A DNA stretch of 40,474 nucleotides from Oscillospiraceae bacterium (GTDB lineage Bacteria; Bacillota_A; Clostridia; Oscillospirales; JAAYXM01): NCBI GenBank assembly GCA_017532355.1, contig JAFXJK010000040.1, forward strand, positions 1 to 40,474, given 5' to 3'. Below are positions 1 to 7,767 of the stretch, piece by piece; positions within the stretch are counted from its first letter, which is position 1; the number at the start of each line of letters is the position of its first letter. The position numbers and the translations under genes are program-made. The notes below the pieces were generated by a model. That model was not told the origin of the DNA, did no database searches, and saw only the letters and a list, made by a program, of their open reading frames with translations.

Positions 1-27
1 AAGCTGTTTTCACAACCTATGCGGCAT

Positions 28-111
28 TTAATCCTTGCGCATCAAAATCGCCTCCTTCACATCTCTGCTTCGGGCTTCCGTACTTCTTCTGTTTTCTTGT
101 TTATTTTCCAT
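28..111 (-). CDS. Possible 27-aa small ORF or leader peptide
   Basis: A 27-residue hydrophilic, highly charged ORF sits just downstream of a consensus sigma-A promoter (125-153). AAGG lies about 6 nt before its ATG, but the predicted transcript start near 118 leaves almost no leader. A strong GGAGG at 51-55 lies inside it, 8 nt before an in-frame ATG at 42 that encodes only four residues. All three leftward frames close before the window edge, so the promoter may instead serve a leader RNA or a gene beyond base 1. No family is recognised and coding status is doubtful. Confidence 0.25.
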   Translation of the reverse strand: MENKQENRRSTEARSRDVKEAILMRKD

Positions 112-124
112 TTTTTACCTTTTT

Positions 125-153
125 ATTATATCAGAGGCTTTCTTGATTGTCAA
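125..153 (-). promoter_or_regulatory. Consensus sigma-A promoter, leftward
   Basis: On the minus strand TTGACA (148-153) and TATAAT (125-130) are separated by exactly 17 bp. Both hexamers match consensus. It directs transcription toward the left window edge. Confidence 0.7.
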
Positions 154-265
154 GTTTTTCTTCTCTGATATGCAGAACAAACTTTACAAAAATACAAATG
201 AATATTTTTTCATTTTATGGGTATAATCCGATTACCCGATTTTCACAAAAGGCAGGTGGCTTGAG

Positions 266-703
266 ATGCTTATTTCGAATGTTATGAAATCAAACGTTGT
301 ATACCTCGACCCGGACGACACTGTTTCACGCGCTGCGCGACTTCTCTTCCGACACAACATCGGTTCTCTCCCCGTCTGTTCAAAAGACGGAAAGCTCCGC
401 GGTTTTGTCACCGACCGTGACATCGCAATCAGATGCGTTGCTTTTGACAATCCGCCGGAAGAAACAAAGCTCCGCGAAATCATGACACGGGGAATTGTGA
501 CGGTTTCGCCCCACGATGATACATCAACAGCGCTGAAGCTTATGTCAGACGAGCAAGTACGCCGTCTCCCCGTTGTTGATAACAATCGCCTTGTAGGAAT
601 GCTATCGTTATCGGACATCGCAATAAAGGCCTCCCGTGATTCCGAGATTTCAAAAGCTCTTTCAGAAATCTCCACACCGAATAACAAATACAGAAGAAAA
701 TAA
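266..703 (+). CDS. Tandem CBS-domain protein
   Basis: This is a 145-aa protein made of two CBS motifs (about residues 6-60 and 70-125) and almost nothing else. Each has the typical GxxPVxxxxxxLxGxVTxxDI pattern: GSLPVCSKDGKLRGFVTDRDI in the first and RRLPVVDNNRLVGMLSLSDI in the second. Stand-alone CBS pairs usually bind adenosine nucleotides (AMP, ATP, SAM or c-di-AMP) and act as sensors, but the ligand cannot be read from the sequence. Translation probably starts at the ATG at 266 behind AGGTGG. A strong terminator follows, so the gene appears monocistronic. A TATAAT lies at 222-227, but no good -35 was found. Confidence 0.9.
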   Translation: MLISNVMKSNVVYLDPDDTVSRAARLLFRHNIGSLPVCSKDGKLRGFVTDRDIAIRCVAFDNPPEETKLREIMTRGIVTVSPHDDTSTALKLMSDEQVRRLPVVDNNRLVGMLSLSDIAIKASRDSEISKALSEISTPNNKYRRK

Positions 704-706
704 CGC

Positions 707-746
707 ATCAGCCGTAATTTTGTGAAAATTGCGGCTGATTTTTTTA
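707..746 (+). terminator. Rho-independent terminator after the CBS gene
   Basis: The 8-bp arms ATCAGCCG (707-714) and CGGCTGAT (732-739) are extended by an AATTTT/AAAATT inner stem. A run of T follows. Confidence 0.85.
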
Positions 747-781
747 TAGAGAAAAATTTTGTTCCAAAGCCGCTTTATCAC

Positions 782-810
782 TTGTAACAATTGTAATAAT
801 ATGTTATAAT
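782..810 (+). promoter_or_regulatory. Sigma-A promoter with extended -10 for the femAB-alr unit
   Basis: TTGTAA (782-787), a 17-bp spacer and TATAAT (805-810), with TGT directly before the -10 as an extended -10 element. It lies 50 bp upstream of the FemAB start codon. Confidence 0.75.
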
Positions 811-860
811 ATCATCAGATAAATATAACTTAAATTCAAGATATTACTTCGGAGGCTCTG

Positions 861-1919
861 ATGGTCGAGTTTGTTACTAAAGAAACACTTAAAGAATACG
901 AGGACTTCGTCTCTTCTCACCCGAAAGGTCACTTTCTCCAGTCCTACGCCTGGGGCAAACAAAAACCCGAGTGGGTATGGGAAGGATTGTTTGTAAGAAA
1001 TGAGGAAGGTGCTATCTGCGGCGCAATGAGTGTCCTTATCCGCCGTGCCCCCTCTCTTCCCTACACGATTATGTACGGCGCCCGTGCTCCCGTATGCGAC
1101 ATTCACGATGAAAAAGTTCTTGCCGAGCTTATGGACGGAGCAAAGGCTCTTGCCAAAAAACACCGCGCGTATTGCTTAAAGCTTGACCCCGACATCCTTG
1201 TCGATGATGCAGAGTTTTCTGACATAATGAAACGTCTCGGCTTCCGACGCCGCGACACCGGAAAGAACTTCTCAGGCATCCAGCCGCGTTTCGTCTTCAG
1301 GCTTGACATTGCAAACAAGAGTGAGGACGAGATTATGGCTCTTTTCCACTCCAAAACGCGTTACAACATCCGCGTTGCAGAGCGCAAGGGAGTTGAAGTC
1401 CGCCTTTGTGGGAAGGAAGCAGTTGCTGACTTTTCGAGAATTATGCTTGAAACAGGTGTCCGCGACGGCTTCGTCGTAAGAAATGCTGATTATTTTGAAA
1501 ATATGCTTGATAATCTCGGTGAAAACTGTCGCCTTTATATGGCATATTCCGAAGATGTTCCGATTGCCGGAACTCTCGCCATACACTACGGTGACAAGGT
1601 CTGGTACCTTTACGGCGCATCTTCAAACGAGCACAGAAACCTTATGCCGAACTATCTTCTCCAGTGGACGATGATAAAGTGGGCCGCAGAGCTCGGTTGC
1701 CGTATCTACGACTTCCGCGGTGTTTCGGGCGACATTTCCGAGGACAATCCCCTTTACGGTCTTTACCGTTTCAAGAAGGGCTTCAACGGAGACTTCTGCG
1801 AATTTATAGGTGAATTTGACTTTGTTTTCAATAAACCCCTCAACTTCATTATTGAAAAAGGCGAGTTTGTTTTCAGGAAGCTCCGCAAAAAACTTTTTAT
1901 GCTGAAGAACCGCAAGTAA
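861..1919 (+). CDS. FemAB-family peptidoglycan aminoacyltransferase (paralogue 1)
   Basis: This 352-aa protein belongs to the FemXAB family, which transfers amino acids from aminoacyl-tRNA to lipid II stem peptides to build interpeptide bridges at the inner membrane face. Family hallmarks are GHFLQSYAWG near residue 29, HSKTRYNIRVAERKG in the second GNAT-like half, then WYLYGASSNEHRNLMPNYLLQW and YDFRGVSG. It is shorter than S. aureus FemA (about 420 aa) and lacks an obvious coiled-coil arm. The start follows GGAGG by 6 nt. An alanine-racemase-like gene begins 27 nt downstream, so the two are probably cotranscribed. Two paralogues lie at 34706-36821. The amino acid transferred cannot be predicted. 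Confidence 0.9.
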   Translation: MVEFVTKETLKEYEDFVSSHPKGHFLQSYAWGKQKPEWVWEGLFVRNEEGAICGAMSVLIRRAPSLPYTIMYGARAPVCDIHDEKVLAELMDGAKALAKKHRAYCLKLDPDILVDDAEFSDIMKRLGFRRRDTGKNFSGIQPRFVFRLDIANKSEDEIMALFHSKTRYNIRVAERKGVEVRLCGKEAVADFSRIMLETGVRDGFVVRNADYFENMLDNLGENCRLYMAYSEDVPIAGTLAIHYGDKVWYLYGASSNEHRNLMPNYLLQWTMIKWAAELGCRIYDFRGVSGDISEDNPLYGLYRFKKGFNGDFCEFIGEFDFVFNKPLNFIIEKGEFVFRKLRKKLFMLKNRK

Positions 1920-1946
1920 AAACAGAGAAAGGCTTTCGGTAAAGAT

Positions 1947-3044
1947 ATGAATTCATTTGTCATTGAACGTGAAAAAATCAAAAAAAATGCAGATGTGATA
2001 TTTGAGCGTGCAGGTACAAGTACCGTTATTGCAGTTGTCAAGGGCAACGGCTACGGTTTCGGCCTCACGGAATACATTTCCGTTCTTTACGAATCAGGGG
2101 TCCGTTTCTTCGCTGTAACCTCTCCTGCTGACGCTCTCAAAATCCGCGAGCGCTTTCACGAGGACACGGAAATCCTCGTGCTCCGCTCGACCTCTCTTCC
2201 CGATGAGATAGCGTCTCTTATTGACAACAACGTCACTCTCACCGTAGGGTCGCTTGAGGCGGCAGTTGCTGCGAACAAAGTTGCTCTTTCAAAGAACACG
2301 ATTGCCAAGGTTCATATCAAGATTGATACCGGTATGGGAAGATACGGCTTCGATCCGAACGACACCGAGACCATTTACTCGGCATTCACAAACTTCCCGT
2401 CACTTGAGCCTTGCGGTCTTTTTACCCACCTCACCTCTGCTTTCAAAAGCAAGAAAATCACAGAGACGCAGATTGCATCACTTGACAAAGTTAAGGAAGA
2501 GCTTACCTCACGCGGCATAGATTGCGGCACGGTTCATTTTGCAAACTCTTCTTATCTCTTTAAATTCTCTGCACCGTACGGTGACGCAGTAAGAATCGGC
2601 TCCGCTTTTACAGGGAGACTTCCATGCAAGGTCAGAAAAAACAGGCTGATGAGAGTCGGTCATGTCGAGAGCAATATATGTGAGCTTCGGTGGCTCTCTC
2701 CCGGCTCAAAAGTCGGGTATAGCGGTGCATATACTGCAAAAAAAGCCACACGAATTGCAATTCTCCCCATCGGCTATGCCGACGGAATACATGTTGAAAA
2801 AGCAAGAGACACATACCGCATCCGCGACGTTCTCTTCTATGTTCTTTCAGACATTAAAAAGATGCTTTCAGGCAAACATCTTTACGCAACCATCAACGGA
2901 AGCCGCGCTCGCATTCTCGGCCATATCGGCATGACTCACACAGTCTGCGACGTGACTGACATCCCGTGCAACATCGGCGACATAGCTGCATTTGAAATGA
3001 ATCCTATCTATGTATCGCCGGAAATCCCTCGCGAATTTATTTAG
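1947..3044 (+). CDS. Alanine-racemase-like PLP enzyme (divergent)
   Basis: This 365-aa fold-type III PLP enzyme resembles alanine racemase, which supplies D-Ala for peptidoglycan. The PLP lysine is K32 in VVKGNGYGFG. KIDTGMGRYGF (about 125-135) is the conserved Lys/Arg segment, HFANSS the phosphate-region strand, and VGYSGAY (Y258 the likely catalytic Tyr) leads into RIAILPIGYADG. Two segments differ from textbook Alr: the usual RPGxxLYG reads RIGSAFTG, and the usual SMD motif reads GMT. Substrate specificity is therefore less certain than the fold. An AGAAAGG lies 15 nt before the ATG, a long spacing. It follows femAB closely. Confidence 0.78.
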   Translation: MNSFVIEREKIKKNADVIFERAGTSTVIAVVKGNGYGFGLTEYISVLYESGVRFFAVTSPADALKIRERFHEDTEILVLRSTSLPDEIASLIDNNVTLTVGSLEAAVAANKVALSKNTIAKVHIKIDTGMGRYGFDPNDTETIYSAFTNFPSLEPCGLFTHLTSAFKSKKITETQIASLDKVKEELTSRGIDCGTVHFANSSYLFKFSAPYGDAVRIGSAFTGRLPCKVRKNRLMRVGHVESNICELRWLSPGSKVGYSGAYTAKKATRIAILPIGYADGIHVEKARDTYRIRDVLFYVLSDIKKMLSGKHLYATINGSRARILGHIGMTHTVCDVTDIPCNIGDIAAFEMNPIYVSPEIPREFI

Positions 3045-3103
3045 TGAAGCGGCAGAGCCTCACAGGGTTCTGCTTCAAATATAAAACCAGGTGGAAACTC
3101 ACT

Positions 3104-3427
3104 ATGAAAATGATCATGGCTATCATCAACGCAGACGACGCCAACACCGTCGTTTCTAACCTTACAAAGGCAGGTTTTTCAAGCACAAAGCTTGCAACAA
3201 CCGGCGGATTCCTCAAGACAGGCAATACCACAATTCTCATCGGTATTGAAGACGAAAAGCTCAACGATGTTCTTGAGATAATCAAAAAGCACTCACACAG
3301 CAGAAAGCAGCTTGTTCCTGCTACATCCGAGTTCAGCATCGGTATGATTCCGGCAGTTCCTGTCGAAATCACGGTTGGCGGCGCTACCATCTTCGTGATG
3401 GACGTTTCCCACTTTGAAAAAATCTGA
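3104..3427 (+). CDS. darA: DarA/PstA-type cyclic-di-AMP receptor
   Basis: This 107-aa PII-like protein belongs to the DarA/PstA (YaaQ, formerly DUF970) family, which binds c-di-AMP as a trimer. Family features are MAIINADDA at the N-terminus, GFSSTKLATTGGFLKTGNTTILIGIED, and the C-terminal VEITVGGATIFVMDV strand. The start was placed at 3104 because AGGTGG lies 9 nt upstream; the in-frame ATG at 3044 overlaps the alr stop and would add 20 uncharacteristic residues. The holB start follows its stop after 2 nt. In B. subtilis the same gene sits in the yaaQ-yaaR-holB-yaaT block, which supports orthology. Confidence 0.9.
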   Translation: MKMIMAIINADDANTVVSNLTKAGFSSTKLATTGGFLKTGNTTILIGIEDEKLNDVLEIIKKHSHSRKQLVPATSEFSIGMIPAVPVEITVGGATIFVMDVSHFEKI

Positions 3428-3429
3428 CA

Positions 3430-4404
3430 ATGAACTTTGAAGGTTTTTATGGCAATGAGCGCGCAAAGAATTACATAACATCATCCTTTGCGCGCAATGC
3501 CTTCCCTCATGCGCTGCTTATTGTCGGTGACCGTGGCATCGGAAAGAAAACGCTCGCCGCGATAATAGCAAAGGCACTCGTCTGCAGCGAAGAAAATCCA
3601 CCCTGCGGCACGTGTGATTCCTGCTTGAAAGCAGAGCGTGGAATCCATCCCGACATACAGGTTCTCGGTACAGATTCTTCATCTGTTGGTGTAGCAAGAA
3701 TCCGAGAGCTTAAGCGTGATGCACTTTTGCGTCCGAATGACGCCGAAAAGAAGGTCTATATAATAAATGATGCAGGCTCTATGACGCACGAAGCACAGGA
3801 TGCTTTTCTCAAAATTCTCGAAGAGCCACCATCCTTTACCTTCTTTATTTTGCTGTGTGGAAGCTACAGCGACCTCTTGCCTACAATAGTCTCAAGAACG
3901 GCTCACCTGTCGCTCTCCCCTCTTAACGAGGACGATATGATGAAAGTCATTCGCAAGAAGCTTCCCGAAATATCCGAAGCCGAAGCCAAAGAGCTTGCCG
4001 CTTCGAGTGACGGGGTATGTTCTTTTCTCGCAGAAGTCCCGAATGCAGAGTCCCTTGAAAACACACAATCTATTATAGAGGCGATCCTGTCCTCTGATGA
4101 TTTCGAACTCTACAAGGCATTTTCCTGCCTTGAAAAAGCAGGAAGAGATATGCTTCTTGCAACTTTGGACGAGCTTATTGTCGTTTTCCGTGACAGTCTC
4201 GTTCTTTCCTCTCGCGCAGAAAGCCGTACTCTTTCTTCACTTCCCGGAACCTTTTCCGAGAGGCTTTCAAAACTTTTATCTCCGTCTAAATCTGCCATGC
4301 TGATTGAGCATATTCTTGCTGCAAAAGAAGCTTGCCAAAGAAATATCGGCGTTGCCCACCTCGTCGGAGAACTTATTTGTAAATTTGCACAGACCATCGC
4401 ATAA
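3430..4404 (+). CDS. holB: DNA polymerase III subunit delta'
   Basis: This 324-aa AAA+ protein is the delta' clamp-loader subunit, which helps load the beta clamp. The Walker A-like loop is GDRGIGKKT (33-41). A zinc module has C52, C59, C62 and C65. NDAGSMTHEAQDAFLKILEEPP is the family signature, followed by SRTAHL around sensor 1. The C-terminal collar is divergent, as is usual. Only 2 nt separate it from the darA stop and no clear Shine-Dalgarno is visible, suggesting translational coupling. ricT follows 24 nt downstream. Confidence 0.9.
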   Translation: MNFEGFYGNERAKNYITSSFARNAFPHALLIVGDRGIGKKTLAAIIAKALVCSEENPPCGTCDSCLKAERGIHPDIQVLGTDSSSVGVARIRELKRDALLRPNDAEKKVYIINDAGSMTHEAQDAFLKILEEPPSFTFFILLCGSYSDLLPTIVSRTAHLSLSPLNEDDMMKVIRKKLPEISEAEAKELAASSDGVCSFLAEVPNAESLENTQSIIEAILSSDDFELYKAFSCLEKAGRDMLLATLDELIVVFRDSLVLSSRAESRTLSSLPGTFSERLSKLLSPSKSAMLIEHILAAKEACQRNIGVAHLVGELICKFAQTIA

Positions 4405-4428
4405 GCGATGTTGAAAGGATAGATTTAT

Positions 4429-5316
4429 TTGAAAGAAATTATTGGTATCCGTTTCCGCGACGGCGGAAAAGTATATTCCTTCGACCCTGTCGATTTTAAC
4501 CCGAAGGCAAACGATAAAGTTGTTGTTGAAACAGCCAGAGGAGCAGAACTCGGAACCGTTGCCGAAGAAAGACACGGCGTTTCCGAGGAGAAGTTGATTG
4601 CTCCCCTTCGCCGAGTTCTCCGCATTGCTACGGAAGCTGACATAAAGACCGCAGCCGAGCTTCGCGAAAAAGAAAAAGCGGCAGTTATCACCTGCCAGGG
4701 AAAAATCGAAGCTCATAATCTCGAAATGAAGGTTATAAACGCAGAATTCGCTTTTGACGGTTCTAAAATTATTTTCTATTTTACAGCTGACGGAAGAATT
4801 GACTTCAGAAATCTTGTAAAGGACCTCGCGGCAGTTTTCCGTACACGAATAGAGCTTCGTCAGATTGGTGTCCGCGATGAAGCAAAAATGCTCGGCGGAC
4901 TCGGAATCTGCGGACGTCCGTTCTGCTGTTCAAGCTTCCTCGATGACTTCCAGCCCGTTTCTATCAAAATGGCAAAGGAACAGAATCTTTCGCTCAATCA
5001 GGCAAAGATTTCAGGCACCTGCGGCAGACTTATGTGCTGCCTCAAGTACGAGCAGGAGGCCTATGAAGACCTTATAAAAACAACGCCTAAGGTAGGACTT
5101 GAGGTTTCTACGCCTGCAGGTGACGGTGTCATCTCTGACGTTAGTCTCCTCACAGGCAAGCTTCGCGTTAAGTTTGAAGACGGAGATGCCGTTTCATTTA
5201 AGTCTTTTGATAAGAGCGAGGTTTCCCCGAAGCACTCACGCGTCGAGAACTCCCCTCACAAAAAGAACTTCAAAAAGCAGGAAAAAGCCCCTGCAGACGA
5301 TTCTGCAGAGGCTTAA
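4429..5316 (+). CDS. ricT: PSP1-domain protein RicT (YaaT), TTG start
   Basis: This 295-aa protein belongs to the PSP1/RicT family. In B. subtilis RicT is part of the Ric (YmcA-YlbF-YaaT) complex, which affects RNase Y, sporulation and biofilm formation and carries [4Fe-4S] clusters. Conserved cysteines are in GICGRPFCC (C161, C166, C167) and GTCGRLMCC (C198, C203, C204). The C-terminus (about 265-295) is a Lys/Glu-rich tail. Translation appears to start at a TTG behind GAAAGGA; the nearby ATG at 4408 meets a stop after four codons. It completes a darA-holB-ricT run without a yaaR gene. Confidence 0.92.
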   Translation: MKEIIGIRFRDGGKVYSFDPVDFNPKANDKVVVETARGAELGTVAEERHGVSEEKLIAPLRRVLRIATEADIKTAAELREKEKAAVITCQGKIEAHNLEMKVINAEFAFDGSKIIFYFTADGRIDFRNLVKDLAAVFRTRIELRQIGVRDEAKMLGGLGICGRPFCCSSFLDDFQPVSIKMAKEQNLSLNQAKISGTCGRLMCCLKYEQEAYEDLIKTTPKVGLEVSTPAGDGVISDVSLLTGKLRVKFEDGDAVSFKSFDKSEVSPKHSRVENSPHKKNFKKQEKAPADDSAEA

Positions 5317-5326
5317 GCCTTTTTCT
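5282..5326. terminator. Hairpin between convergent ricT and carboxypeptidase genes
   Basis: Arms at 5287-5297 and 5302-5312 pair around a CGAT loop with one mismatch and overlap the 3' end of ricT. On the minus strand a TTTTTC tract follows directly, so it is a good terminator for the carboxypeptidase transcript. On the plus strand the T tract starts 7 nt later. Confidence 0.6.
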
Positions 5327-6621
5327 TATCTGTAATATCTTCTTCTGCGGTTTTTGCGGCGACGGTTATATCTTATAACATAGATTATATACGCCGCAAT
5401 CGCAACCAGAACAACACCAATAACGACATACGCTATCGGGCTCTTCATGAACTTACCGACCGCGCTGATTGCATAAGCAATTATCGAACGCTCTACGTCA
5501 TCAGCCGCAACGAGGTTTAGTGTTTCGTATTCCTTGCCGTCGTACTTTATCGTTACGGTGCCGATTGCATCACCCTTTTTCACGGGAGCCATAAGCTCAG
5601 TTTGTGTATTGGTCACAAGCTCCACTTTCGACTCATCGTAATCCTTCGGCATAAGGACCTCGTAATCCTTTTCCGTGTGTGCAACAACATAGTCCCTGTC
5701 TCTTGCGGCCTCCACGTGAACCTCGCATACCGCCTGGGACGACAGAAGAAGCTTTGCATATTTGAAATTCTCAAATCCCCATACAAGGAGCTTTTTGCTT
5801 TCGACAAAGCTACCTTTTTTACCTGTCTCTTCGTTCTTTGTCGCACCGAGAACAACAGATATCAACTCTTTTCCGTTATACTCAGCACTTGCAACAAGAC
5901 AAAGACCTGCAGGAGTTGTGCTTCCGGTCTTCATACCGTTGGCTTTGGAATATATGTATCCAAGTTCCTTATACCTCGATATGAGAGAGTTCGTTGTAAA
6001 GAAAAATCTTTCTTCTGACAAATTCGTGGCAGGGATTGTCGCCTTATCCATTCCGTAAATTTCACGGAGTCTCGGATGTTTCCTTACCTCCATCGCAAGC
6101 TTCGCAACATCGCGCGCAGTGGTGTAATGATCGTCATCATGCAACCCGTTTGTGTTGACAAAGTGGGTCCCCTCAAGCCCAAGTTCAGCCGCCCGGCTGT
6201 TCATAAGCTCTACGAAGGCCTCTACACTTCCGGACACGCGCTCAGCAAGAATGTTTGCAGATTCATTGGCACTGGCAACAAGAAGACATATTACAAGGTT
6301 ATCCACCGACATCTTCTCTCCCGCTTTGATACCTACGCTGCTTCCAGCATCCGAGAGACCTTGGAAAGCGCTTTTGTTTGCGACGACCTCTTCCGACCAG
6401 TCGTCTATATTCTCCGCGACAAGAAGCGCGGTCATGAGCTTGGTTATGCTTGCAGGATACTGTTTCGTATCCGCATTTTCAGAATATATCTCATGTCCGT
6501 CTTTCGCATCAATCAGTATAGACGCTTTTGAGTCAATGTCTATGCTTTCAATCGCGAACGCGAATACTGACAAGCAAGCAATACATACAAAAAAGATTAT
6601 AAACGATTTTAATCTGTTCAT
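5326..6621 (-). CDS. Serine-type D-Ala-D-Ala carboxypeptidase (DacF/PBP5-like, S11)
   Basis: This 431-aa low-molecular-weight penicillin-binding protein removes the terminal D-Ala of peptidoglycan stem peptides. It has a signal peptide (about 1-23) and all three active-site motifs: SITK with nucleophile S58 and K61, SAN (117-119) and KTG (231-233). A PBP5_C-like beta domain occupies about 290-370. The protein ends in a hydrophobic helix (about 390-412) and a very Arg-rich tail, giving a C-terminal transmembrane anchor rather than the amphipathic helix of classical PBP5. GGGAG lies about 5 nt before the ATG. It has its own promoter at 6651-6679. The paralogue (DacA, DacB or DacF) cannot be fixed. 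Confidence 0.93.
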   Translation of the reverse strand: MNRLKSFIIFFVCIACLSVFAFAIESIDIDSKASILIDAKDGHEIYSENADTKQYPASITKLMTALLVAENIDDWSEEVVANKSAFQGLSDAGSSVGIKAGEKMSVDNLVICLLVASANESANILAERVSGSVEAFVELMNSRAAELGLEGTHFVNTNGLHDDDHYTTARDVAKLAMEVRKHPRLREIYGMDKATIPATNLSEERFFFTTNSLISRYKELGYIYSKANGMKTGSTTPAGLCLVASAEYNGKELISVVLGATKNEETGKKGSFVESKKLLVWGFENFKYAKLLLSSQAVCEVHVEAARDRDYVVAHTEKDYEVLMPKDYDESKVELVTNTQTELMAPVKKGDAIGTVTIKYDGKEYETLNLVAADDVERSIIAYAISAVGKFMKSPIAYVVIGVVLVAIAAYIIYVIRYNRRRKNRRRRYYR

Positions 6622-6650
6622 TTTTCTCCCTCTCTTGTTTTTATAAATTC

Positions 6651-6679
6651 ATTATAGCAGATTTTTTACGGTTACACAA
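6651..6679 (-). promoter_or_regulatory. Sigma-A promoter for the carboxypeptidase gene
   Basis: On the minus strand TTGTGT (6674-6679), a 17-bp spacer and TATAAT (6651-6656) lie 30 bp upstream of the ATG. Confidence 0.7.
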
Positions 6680-6708
6680 CACAAAAGATACGAAAGGAGT
6701 GTTTCAGA

Positions 6709-7032
6709 ATGAAGCTGTTGCGTCACGAAACCATTCTCGGAATTGCAACACTTCTCTTTGTCATTGTTTCGCTCTTTCTATCGGCTTTTCCGAAGGCGAC
6801 CACAGTTTTAGTTACAAGCTCCGAATCTACAGCTTCGCCATATCTGATAAACATAAATACAGCAGACAAAGAGGAGCTTGATATTCTCGACGGTATAGGC
6901 CCTGCCCTTGCCGACAGGATTATTGAATACAGAAATAACAACGGTCCGTTTAAAAGCGCGGAAGAACTTTCCGAAGTTTCCGGCATCGGACCGGCAATTA
7001 TAGAAAACATCAAAGATTATGTAGAAATTTAA
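6709..7032 (+). CDS. ComEA-like helix-hairpin-helix protein
   Basis: This 107-aa protein has one N-terminal membrane segment (about 8-28) and a C-terminal double helix-hairpin-helix module. The module starts with LININTADKEELDILDGIGP and ends with the second hairpin, SEVSGIGPAI. ComEA proteins bind incoming DNA at the outer membrane face during natural transformation. This one lacks the SLBB domain found in longer homologues. AAAGGAG precedes the ATG. It lies 26 nt upstream of the response regulator and may share its transcript. No other competence gene is in view, so a role in DNA uptake is inferred from family only. Confidence 0.85.
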   Translation: MKLLRHETILGIATLLFVIVSLFLSAFPKATTVLVTSSESTASPYLININTADKEELDILDGIGPALADRIIEYRNNNGPFKSAEELSEVSGIGPAIIENIKDYVEI

Positions 7033-7058
7033 GAAATATACAAAAAAGGAGAACTACT

Positions 7059-7739
7059 ATGAGAATACTTGTTGCCGATGATGAAAAGATTATCGTTAAG
7101 GGAATAAAATTCAACCTTGAAAACGAAGGTTTTGAGGTTGAAACTGCATACAACGGTGAGGAGGCTCTTGAGATTATCAAGAACGTCCACCTTGACCTTG
7201 TTATTCTCGACCTTATGATGCCGAAACTTGACGGTCTTGAAGCGTGCCGTCGCATAAGAGAGTTTTCTACCGTCCCCATCATTATGCTCACAGCTAAAAG
7301 CGAAGACACAGACAAGCTCCTCGGCTTTGAGTACGGCGCTGACGACTATCTTACAAAGCCCTTCAACATTCTTGAGCTTAAATCACGTGTCCGCGCCATC
7401 CTCAGACGTTCAGGCTCGTCTTCTTCAAAATACAAAAACACGCGTCTTATTTGCGACGATCTTATTATTGACACAGAGCAAAGAAATGTCTATATTGACG
7501 GCAATCCTGTCCAGCTCACTGCAAAGGAATTTGACCTTGTTGAGCTTATGATGAGAAACCCGGGCAGAGTTTACAGCAGAGACAACCTTCTCAACATTGT
7601 CTGGGGATATGAGTATCCCGGCGATATGAGAACGGTTGACGTTCATATCAGGAGACTCCGCGAAAAGCTCGAGTCTAATCCTGCAAAACCTGAGTACATT
7701 CTCACTAAATGGGGAGTTGGATACTATTTTAAAGCATAG
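7059..7739 (+). CDS. OmpR/PhoB-family response regulator
   Basis: This 226-aa regulator has a receiver domain (1-118) with acidic pair D7/D8, phosphoacceptor D51 in VILDLMMP, T78 and K100. A winged-helix DNA-binding domain (about 128-225) contains ELMMRNPGRVYSRDNLLN and the recognition region TVDVHIRRLREKLE. It is closest in appearance to the PhoP/WalR/MtrA subgroup. AAAGGAG lies 9 nt before the ATG. The kinase gene follows directly and a GerMN lipoprotein overlaps the kinase, so the three form one signalling unit. The stimulus is unknown; neighbours suggest an envelope signal. Confidence 0.95.
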   Translation: MRILVADDEKIIVKGIKFNLENEGFEVETAYNGEEALEIIKNVHLDLVILDLMMPKLDGLEACRRIREFSTVPIIMLTAKSEDTDKLLGFEYGADDYLTKPFNILELKSRVRAILRRSGSSSSKYKNTRLICDDLIIDTEQRNVYIDGNPVQLTAKEFDLVELMMRNPGRVYSRDNLLNIVWGYEYPGDMRTVDVHIRRLREKLESNPAKPEYILTKWGVGYYFKA

Positions 7740-7767
7740 TTCAAAATTCAAAAAGCTATTTTCAAGC

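Noticed and set aside
35..226. 63-aa plus-strand ORF at the left edge
   Set aside because: No ribosome site, composition typical of AT-rich intergenic DNA, and it runs through the opposite-strand promoter.
190..227. Sporulation-type promoter (TGAATA and GGGTATAAT) before the CBS gene
   Set aside because: Spacing between the boxes does not fit sigma-F or sigma-G, so it was left uncalled.
3044..3075. Imperfect hairpin between the racemase gene and darA
   Set aside because: Several mismatches and no T tract; not a convincing terminator or riboswitch.
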